A stretch of DNA of 5,816 nt, from positions 1-5,816 of the forward strand of contig QQUM01000828.1 of the NCBI GenBank assembly GCA_008501545.1, written 5' to 3'. The translations under genes and the position numbers were made by a program. Positions within the stretch are counted from its first letter, which is position 1. Every line of letters starts with the position of its first letter. The notes beneath the pieces were generated by a model that had not been told where the DNA came from, searched no databases, and saw only the letters and a list, made by a program, of their open reading frames with translations. Below, in pieces: positions 1-5,199 of the stretch. This DNA comes from Calditrichota bacterium. Its GTDB lineage: Bacteria; Zhuqueibacterota; Zhuqueibacteria; Zhuqueibacterales; Geothermadaptataceae.

Positions 1-1298
1 GTCAGGACTGTAAACGATGTAACAAGAAAGATAAAAAGTGTTAGCACCAATTCATTTATGTTTGCTGTATGTTTATTCATTAAATATTTTGAATACAGGA
101 ATAATCCGAGAAGAATTAACAGAAACGGGATCAATCCTTCGCCGATTTCCGCAGGAAGAAAGTCGAGCAGGTCGATCGAATTGAGCACATACTCATCAAG
201 AAAAATGTAGGCCAAAGTTAATAAAAATGAACTTATTACTGCATTTCTTGAGAGCTGTTTTCCCTTTTCAGAATAAAACCACTTTCCGCTTTCTTCCGTA
301 TTATAAATAAAATATGGGATGAATACAGCCATTATGAATACAACACCTGGAATTATAATAGCCGAAAACAAGGGGTGGAAGTGCAGCATTAATTCTTGAA
401 TGCCAAGAAAATACCAGGGCGCTTTTGCAGGATTTGGGCTCACATTCGGATTTGCTTTTTCAAGCAGTGGTGCATCAAATGAAATTGCCAACAAAACAAT
501 AAAAGCGATAAGTATGAGAGTGACGACAAACTCCTTCGCCACGAGATGTGGTACGGTTGAGATGAACTTGTCTTCGTCATCGCTTTGAGGAACGACGCCA
601 CCGGCCTTTCTCACACGCCAAAAATGAAATGCCAGAACCACAATAAGCAGCAAGGGTAAAATACCGGTATGGAATGTGTAAAAAATCAACAAAGTTGCTT
701 TTCCTATTTCATTCCCGCCAAGCAATAGCTCCTTTATGAAACCACCTGCTACTGGCAGGTAATCGAGCATACTCGTGCTAACCGTAACAGCCCAATAGGA
801 TAGCTGATCCCATGGCAGCAAGTAACCGGTAAAATTTGAGGCGATAATGAGCAGCAAAAGCACGATTCCCAACACCCAGTTAAACTGCCGCTTTCCATGA
901 AAAGCGCTGGAGAAAAACACACGTAATAAATGAAGAAAAGTAATCAGTATTAAAAACACAGCACTCCAATAGTGGATATTGCGAATCAATTGACCAAAGA
1001 GCACATTGTTTTGTAAATGAACAATAGATTCGTATGCACCGCCGGGAAACGGTTCGTAGAAAAACCTTAAAAGCATTCCGGTAATAAATTGCAGGCAAAT
1101 TAGAACGACAGCCATGCCTCCAAGGCCAAATGTATGGTTAAACTTTATTACGTTTTTATTAATGGTGGGTGGATGAAGATGCAAAATCAGGCTTTTAAAA
1201 ATCAAATTGAATCTTTGGTGTTCTTCCTTTGGATTAAGAGAACCTTGATAAATCGAATTTTTCAGCCTGCGGAAAATATTGTCGTTTTTAGTTGTCAT
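1..1298 (-). CDS. Cytochrome b subunit of a menaquinol bc-type complex (b6 + subunit IV fused), 3' end off window
   Basis: The protein is the membrane quinol-oxidising subunit of a cytochrome bc/b6f-type complex. 432 complete codons are visible and the gene continues past position 1. The ATG at 1298 is directly preceded by an in-frame TAG, so no earlier start is possible; no strong ribosome binding site is seen. Two helices carry bis-His heme ligands: H109/H123 (14 apart) and H210/H225 (15 apart), the b6-type spacing. The b-family motif GYLLPWDQLSYWAV is at 158-171. The subunit IV half carries the Qo motif as APWY (293-296) followed by FLGIQE, in place of PEWY; an x-P-W-Y form suits a low-potential menaquinol enzyme. 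Helices are near 57-80, 103-127, 139-160, 206-226, 257-275, 311-332, 352-368, 388-405 and 415-432, which is more than the seven of b6 plus subunit IV. Gly58 stands where b6 has the Cys that binds heme cn. The family call is firm; the C-terminus is unseen. Confidence 0.93.
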   Translation of the reverse strand, partial: MTTKNDNIFRRLKNSIYQGSLNPKEEHQRFNLIFKSLILHLHPPTINKNVIKFNHTFGLGGMAVVLICLQFITGMLLRFFYEPFPGGAYESIVHLQNNVLFGQLIRNIHYWSAVFLILITFLHLLRVFFSSAFHGKRQFNWVLGIVLLLLIIASNFTGYLLPWDQLSYWAVTVSTSMLDYLPVAGGFIKELLLGGNEIGKATLLIFYTFHTGILPLLLIVVLAFHFWRVRKAGGVVPQSDDEDKFISTVPHLVAKEFVVTLILIAFIVLLAISFDAPLLEKANPNVSPNPAKAPWYFLGIQELMLHFHPLFSAIIIPGVVFIMAVFIPYFIYNTEESGKWFYSEKGKQLSRNAVISSFLLTLAYIFLDEYVLNSIDLLDFLPAEIGEGLIPFLLILLGLFLYSKYLMNKHTANINELVLTLFIFLVTSFTVL

Positions 1299-1489
1299 CT
1301 AATAGCAACTTATCTTTTTTCTTCACACAATAAATTTGATGATGGCACAAAATAAAATGAACGTAAAACAGCATCTTAAGTTAATATATATAATTTTTAC
1401 TAATATACATTGCCAATAATTCCTTCTAATTATAATCTATACGGTAAATCCTGTACACCGCATCATCCTGTCAAAATATACTATTTCTA
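1299..1489. other. AT-rich intergenic region between the dehydratase gene and cytochrome b
   Basis: This 191-base stretch separates the sugar-utilisation cluster from the cytochrome b gene. It is clearly richer in A and T than the flanking genes. I see no hairpin followed by a T run that would make a convincing intrinsic terminator for the cluster. The best stem is only CGGT/ACCG around an 11-nt loop (near 1442-1460), which is too weak. It probably contains the promoter and leader of the cytochrome b gene. Confidence 0.6.
1429..1457 (-). promoter_or_regulatory. Possible sigma70-like promoter for cytochrome b
   Basis: On the minus strand TGTACA (1452-1457, four of six matches to TTGACA) is followed after exactly 17 nt by TATAAT (1429-1434). 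Transcription from it would start near 1422 and leave a leader of about 120 nt. A perfect TTGACA also occurs slightly upstream (1469-1474), but it has no good -10 partner at 16-18 nt. In DNA this AT-rich a TATAAT is not surprising, and FCB-group bacteria often use different promoter consensus sequences, so this is only a candidate. Confidence 0.25.
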
Positions 1490-2650
1490 CTACCAATTCG
1501 TAAAAGACCCATCATAACGTCTCAAGCGCGGGACTTCTTTTATTTGAAATTCCTGCTTCGCCACCAGCTCCTCATTGAACTCAACGCCCAAACCGGGATC
1601 GGATGGCAGCTTGTACCGTGCGCCTTCCAGCTCAGGTTGGACAGGATAGAATTCTTGTGAATTTGTCCCCGGCTGGTCAGCGGGCGTATTGATCTCTTCT
1701 AACCAGCGGAAATTGGGGCAGGCCGCCGCCACATGAATGGTGGCCGCAGTGCAGATCGGTCCCAACGGATTGTGAGGCAGCAAATCAATATAGTGGGTTT
1801 CAGCCATGGCCGCCACTTTCATGGCTTCGGTGATACCACCAACATTGCACACATCCACACGGGCGAACTGGGTGATGTTTTTTTCGATGAAAGGCATAAA
1901 CTGCCATTTGCTGGAAAATTCTTCGCCAATGGCAAAGGGCACATTGATCATGCTTCGCAACGTCTCATACGCTTCAGGATTTTCATCACGAATGGGCTCT
2001 TCGATAAAATCGAGCGTGTCTTGCGGCATTTTATTGATAAAGGAAACCGTTTCGGGGATAGTCAAACGGCTGTGATAATCGATCCCTAGTACTGGCTGTG
2101 ATCCGATATCTTTACGAAGTTCTGTTATCCACTCTGCAAGAACCGCAATGGATTCCCGCGGTTCAAAATTGCTGAATTCATCCCCAACCTTGTATTCCAC
2201 CGGCGCAAGCCGAAGCACATTCCAACCGGCATCGAGCAGGATATGCGCTCTTTCAAACAATTGCTCTTTCGAGAAAAAAAGCAATGAGGCAAAACATTCG
2301 ATGAAATCCCGCTGCTTTCCACCGAGCAGTTCATAAACCGGAACACCCAAATCTTTGCCTTTTATATCGTACAAAGCGATGTCAATGGCAGAGATTGCAG
2401 CGGTGAGCACGCGACCACCCTCAAAATACTGACCGCGATAAAGCTCCTGCCAGATCGCGCCGATTTGTCGCGGATCTTTACCGATGAGAAAATTTTTGAA
2501 ATGCTCAATTGCTCCAACAACCGCCAGTTCGCGAGTTGACAGCCCGGATGCGCCCCAGCCATAAATGCCTTTGTCGGTTTCAACTTTGACGACCAACTGC
2601 ACACCCTGACCGACATTGGTGGGATAGGTTTTAATGTCTGTAATTTTCAT
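1490..2650 (-). CDS. Enolase-superfamily sugar-acid dehydratase, D-galactonate dehydratase-like
   Basis: A cytoplasmic enzyme of the mandelate racemase group, expected to dehydrate an aldonate to a 2-keto-3-deoxy acid. Its 386 residues are close to the length of E. coli DgoD. The start (MKITDIKTYP), the ETDKGIYGWG strand near 24-33, the PGLGVE stretch (352-357) and the closing W all recall DgoD. Likely metal ligands are D191 (in GIDYHSR), E217 or E218 (in DFIEEP) and E243 (in IGEE). H193 and H293 (in LLPHNPLGP) are the likely catalytic bases, with D266 (in RVDVCNVGG) as dyad partner. The second-strand KxK motif of racemase-type members is absent: the chain reads R147-L-A149. This favours a galactonate-type dehydratase over a KxK enzyme such as 3,6-anhydro-L-galactonate cycloisomerase. 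The start overlaps the transporter stop by 4 nt (ATGA) and has a good ribosome binding site. The family is sure; the substrate (galactonate or another aldonate) is inferred. The stop is TAG, followed directly by a second TAG. Confidence 0.92.
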   Translation of the reverse strand: MKITDIKTYPTNVGQGVQLVVKVETDKGIYGWGASGLSTRELAVVGAIEHFKNFLIGKDPRQIGAIWQELYRGQYFEGGRVLTAAISAIDIALYDIKGKDLGVPVYELLGGKQRDFIECFASLLFFSKEQLFERAHILLDAGWNVLRLAPVEYKVGDEFSNFEPRESIAVLAEWITELRKDIGSQPVLGIDYHSRLTIPETVSFINKMPQDTLDFIEEPIRDENPEAYETLRSMINVPFAIGEEFSSKWQFMPFIEKNITQFARVDVCNVGGITEAMKVAAMAETHYIDLLPHNPLGPICTAATIHVAAACPNFRWLEEINTPADQPGTNSQEFYPVQPELEGARYKLPSDPGLGVEFNEELVAKQEFQIKEVPRLRRYDGSFTNW

Positions 2651-3945
2651 AAGTTCTTCACCTCAATCCGCTCAACTTTACCCACAACAAAAACATAACT
2701 CAAAAAACCAACCAACGCCAATGCACCAATTAAAAAGAGCGCAGGCCGGAAGTCTCCTTCGCTTACCAACGCTCCAATCACAACAGGGATGACAATCGCT
2801 GATAAACCGCCACAGAAATTGAACACACCGCCGATTAATCCGATTAAATGTTTCGGCGCCATTAACGAAACAAATACCCACGCGATTGATGCCAGACCAT
2901 TGCCGAAAAATGCGACCGTCAGAAAGAAGATGATTAGAGATGTATTGTTTGTGTAGTTTGCGCCAATGATGGCTGTGGATAAAAGCATGCCGCACAACAC
3001 CGGTATTTTACGGGCGATTGCGTTTGAATAACCTTTCCTTTTCAGGAAGTCGGAGAAAAAACCTGAAAGCAGCACGCCTGCAAAGGCAGCAAGAAACGGG
3101 ATGGATGCAAGAAATCCCGATTTGATAAAATCCAGTCCGCGATATTTGACAAGATAGGTTGGGAACCAGGTTAAAAAGAAAATAAACAGCGATCCCAAAC
3201 AAAACTGCCCCAGGTAAATCCCCCACAATTTCCGGTGTATAAATGCTTCCTTGAGATCAGACCACTTGAAAGTTGATTTCTCATCTTTGCGGGCATTGCC
3301 GTCTATCAACCCGCCCCCTTCGGCAATATGATCCAGCTCAGCCTGATTTACCTTTTTATGTGAGCCGGGATCGCGATAAAACAGATACCAAATTAAAGCC
3401 CAGAACAAACCAACTGAACCGGACACAAAAAACAATCCACGCCATCCCAGGTAATTTTGAATGGCCATCATCACTGGCATTAGAAAGGCCAGTCCAACAA
3501 ACTGACCGGAAGTATAAATCGCTATTGCGGAGGCGCGTTCGCTTTCCGGAAACCAGCTCGTCACAATGCGATTGTTGCAGGGATAGGAGGGCGCTTCGAA
3601 GACTCCAATGCTGGCGCGAAGTCCCAAAAGCGAAAAAAATGAATTGACGAATCCCTGAACCAGTGTGGCAAGGGACCATAAAGCCAGGATAAAGGTGTAT
3701 AGAATTCTCGGTTTGACAACATCAACAAAAATCCCCCCTGGAATCTGCAGAGCTGTATAAGTCCATGCAAATGCAGAAAATATCAATCCCATCTGCACAG
3801 TGGTGATACCCAGTTCATCACTCAATGCAAATGCAGCGATGGAGATATTGCTGCGATCCATGTAATTAATGATGACACTGACAAAGATAAGCGTCAGGAT
3901 GTGAAATCTTTTTTTTGTGGGTTTTGGGTGTGTGGTCATAATCAT
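2647..3945 (-). CDS. MFS transporter, anion:cation symporter family (sugar-acid importer, DgoT/ExuT-like)
   Basis: An inner-membrane secondary transporter of 432 residues with about 12 hydrophobic segments, expected to import a sugar acid with protons. Helix 1 contains NYMDR (27-31), the 2-3 loop reads GGIFVDVVKPR (70-80), and helix 4 with the following loop reads RASIGVFEAPSYP (110-122) and WFPESERASA (131-140), all typical of this family. D30, R31, R110 and E117 have the same spacing that I recall for the proton and substrate residues D46, R47, R126 and E133 of the E. coli galactonate carrier DgoT. There are two possible starts: ATG at 3945, six bases after the GH16 stop, or ATG at 3939, which has the better spacing (8 nt) from the AAAGAG element at 3948-3953. 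The two differ by only two residues; numbering here uses 3945. The gene overlaps the dehydratase start by 4 nt, which ties transport to that enzyme. The family is firm; the substrate is inferred from neighbours and the charged residues. Confidence 0.92.
   Translation of the reverse strand: MIMTTHPKPTKKRFHILTLIFVSVIINYMDRSNISIAAFALSDELGITTVQMGLIFSAFAWTYTALQIPGGIFVDVVKPRILYTFILALWSLATLVQGFVNSFFSLLGLRASIGVFEAPSYPCNNRIVTSWFPESERASAIAIYTSGQFVGLAFLMPVMMAIQNYLGWRGLFFVSGSVGLFWALIWYLFYRDPGSHKKVNQAELDHIAEGGGLIDGNARKDEKSTFKWSDLKEAFIHRKLWGIYLGQFCLGSLFIFFLTWFPTYLVKYRGLDFIKSGFLASIPFLAAFAGVLLSGFFSDFLKRKGYSNAIARKIPVLCGMLLSTAIIGANYTNNTSLIIFFLTVAFFGNGLASIAWVFVSLMAPKHLIGLIGGVFNFCGGLSAIVIPVVIGALVSEGDFRPALFLIGALALVGFLSYVFVVGKVERIEVKNL
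2658..2664 (-). promoter_or_regulatory. Strong ribosome binding site for the dehydratase gene
   Basis: On the minus strand GAGGTGA ends 7 nt before the ATG at 2650. It lies inside the last codons of the transporter gene. Together with the ATGA stop/start overlap it fixes the start codon and indicates translational coupling of transporter and enzyme. It is the clearest Shine-Dalgarno match in the window. Confidence 0.75.
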
Positions 3946-3947
3946 TT

Positions 3948-3953
3948 CTCTTT
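3948..3953 (-). promoter_or_regulatory. Ribosome binding site of the transporter, overlapping the GH16 stop codon
   Basis: On the minus strand AAAGAG begins inside the TAA stop of the GH16 gene. It lies 2 nt from the ATG at 3945 and 8 nt from the ATG at 3939. The spacing favours the second ATG as the true start. The overlap with the stop suggests that ribosomes finishing GH16 can reinitiate on the transporter. Confidence 0.45.
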
Positions 3954-5139
3954 AAAATTGAAAAGGCAAGATCTTTCGAGTTTGTGTAATTCTCTTCGAT
4001 GCGCCGTTAATTGAAATTTGATATACATAAGCCCCACTTGCTACAGCTTCGCCTGACATATCCCTGCCATTCCAACTGACTTCATGTTCACCGGCTGATT
4101 TAAAGCCCTGCACTAATGTATCTATCTTTTGTCCGGAAATATCAAAAACTTGCAAGGTTACTGTTCCGGGTTCGGAAAGTTGATAGCCGATTTTGGTCTC
4201 GGGATTAAATGGGTTGGGATAGTTTTGGCGCACTTCAAACTGGTCAGGAGCGAGCAACTTGCCATGCTGAATTGCGGAAGCGGTGGTGTCATCGACAAGT
4301 TTATAAACACGCACCCAGTCGTACATGGTGGTTCTTTCTTCCCAGGTTCCCGTAGCAACCAAACCGCCGCCATCTGGCACCGGATTCCAGTCGTAGGTCT
4401 CGATGGCCATTTGAATCCACATAGGCACATTAAACGAGGTAGGTGGAATTATCTTGTATTTGTATTCGCCATCCAAATAAAAAAGAAGTTCATCGGGGGA
4501 TTTCCACCATCCGCCATAGACGTAGTAACGTTCCCAATTTTCTGTTGGCGTCTGCACGCTGCCCTGTTTTTGCACCCGATCAACGCAGGATGTTTGCCGG
4601 TGAAATGCATTGGAATGAAAGATTTTGTTCCAGTTTTTGCCCCAACTTGCAGTTTGTTCTGTGGTTGTTCCTACACACTCCTGGATGTCAAGTTCATGTT
4701 TGGTGTAGCAATCATTGTTGTTAGACATCAGCCAAAAAGTTGAGGACATGGTGGTTTTGTTGGCTTTCATTTTTGCTTCAAAATACCACCCATGCTCGCC
4801 GGTGTGTATCGAGCGCACAATCGCGCCCTGATACAAAAAGGTTTTGCCGTTAACTACAGTTTCCTGCGGCAGTTTTAATACGGTGACACGCAGATTCCCA
4901 TCAGCAACGGAAATCGCTGCAGGATCAAACAATCCGGGCGGGCGGCCAATCCATACCCAACCGTTGCCCACAGGCTCTTGCTGCCATTTGTCTAAATCAA
5001 GGGTTGAGCCGTTAAATTCGTCGGACATATTTTCGACGAGTTGCCACATTTTGCCCGATGGTGGTGTTGGCTGTGCGGCAATGTTATTTACACTGAGCAA
5101 GAAAAACAATACCAGCAAAAAGTAGTTTATAAATTTCAT
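3952..5139 (-). CDS. Secreted GH16 endo-glycosidase (agarase/porphyranase type) with T9SS-like C-terminal domain
   Basis: An exported retaining endo-hydrolase of 395 residues that probably cuts a beta-linked galactan. Residues 1-22 (MKFINYFLLV...NIAA) form a signal peptide with likely cleavage before Q23. This is why the ATG at 5139 is chosen over an upstream TTG at 5178, although no good ribosome binding site is visible. The GH16 domain spans about 30-283. The catalytic motif ELDIQE (149-154) has nucleophile E149, D151 and acid/base E154, in the EXDXXE form that includes agarases, carrageenases and laminarinases. WIGRPPGLF (63-71), MSSTFWLMS (131-139), YVYGGWW (206-212) and FYLDGEY (220-226) resemble agarase-like members. 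C144 and C185 could form a disulfide; C155 directly follows E154. After a linker, residues 304-395 form a beta-rich FlgD/Por-type domain starting at YPNPFNP (307-313) and ending QTRKILPFQF, which implies surface attachment or secretion. GH16 is certain; agar, porphyran or another substrate is unproved. Confidence 0.93.
   Translation of the reverse strand: MKFINYFLLVLFFLLSVNNIAAQPTPPSGKMWQLVENMSDEFNGSTLDLDKWQQEPVGNGWVWIGRPPGLFDPAAISVADGNLRVTVLKLPQETVVNGKTFLYQGAIVRSIHTGEHGWYFEAKMKANKTTMSSTFWLMSNNNDCYTKHELDIQECVGTTTEQTASWGKNWNKIFHSNAFHRQTSCVDRVQKQGSVQTPTENWERYYVYGGWWKSPDELLFYLDGEYKYKIIPPTSFNVPMWIQMAIETYDWNPVPDGGGLVATGTWEERTTMYDWVRVYKLVDDTTASAIQHGKLLAPDQFEVRQNYPNPFNPETKIGYQLSEPGTVTLQVFDISGQKIDTLVQGFKSAGEHEVSWNGRDMSGEAVASGAYVYQISINGASKRITQTRKILPFQF
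3955..4230 (-). other. C-terminal Por/T9SS type A-like sorting domain within the GH16 gene
   Basis: These bases encode residues 304-395 of the GH16 protein. The stretch begins with YPNPFNP, followed by T-x-I-x-Y-x-L, a VFDISGQKI strand, GEHEVSWNGRD, and ASGAYVYQI, and closes with a TRKILP tail. This order is the hallmark of the secretion-system C-terminal domains and FlgD-like Ig folds common in Bacteroidota and relatives such as Ignavibacteriota, Calditrichota and KSB1. It is the main taxonomic clue in the window and predicts export across the outer membrane. Confidence 0.8.
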
Positions 5140-5199
5140 AACGATTTCAATATGTTTATTATTAATGACATGACTCAATGTGTTCTTGTAATAATGCTC

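Noticed and set aside
1381..1410. Nine-codon minus-strand ORF (MYISKNYIY) preceded by AGAAGGA about 10 nt upstream
   Set aside because: The Shine-Dalgarno-like element is suggestive of a leader peptide, but the ORF is too short, AT-driven and without attenuator hairpins to be supported.
1442..1460. Possible terminator stem after the dehydratase gene
   Set aside because: Only four paired bases around an 11-nt loop and no following T run on the minus strand.
1733..2089. 118-codon plus-strand open frame opposite the dehydratase gene
   Set aside because: Antisense to conserved active-site regions of the enolase-superfamily protein. Nothing in its translation looks like a protein family.
3273..3647. 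124-codon plus-strand open frame opposite the transporter gene
   Set aside because: Antisense to conserved MFS segments, with a low-complexity, Arg/Pro-rich composition expected of a shadow frame.
3765..3836. 12-base direct repeat ATGCAAATGCAG at 3765-3776 and 3825-3836
   Set aside because: Both copies lie in the transporter gene and encode similar alanine/phenylalanine-rich helix segments; it is explained by codon use and lacks further copies.
4129..4743. 204-codon plus-strand open frame opposite the GH16 gene
   Set aside because: It lies entirely antisense to a clearly real GH16 coding frame with catalytic motif and sorting domain, and its translation shows no recognisable domain. It is a shadow frame.
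5140..5178. Upstream TTG start extending the GH16 protein by 13 residues
   Set aside because: The extension would put a polar segment before a well-formed signal peptide that begins MKFINYFLL; the ATG at 5139 is far more likely.
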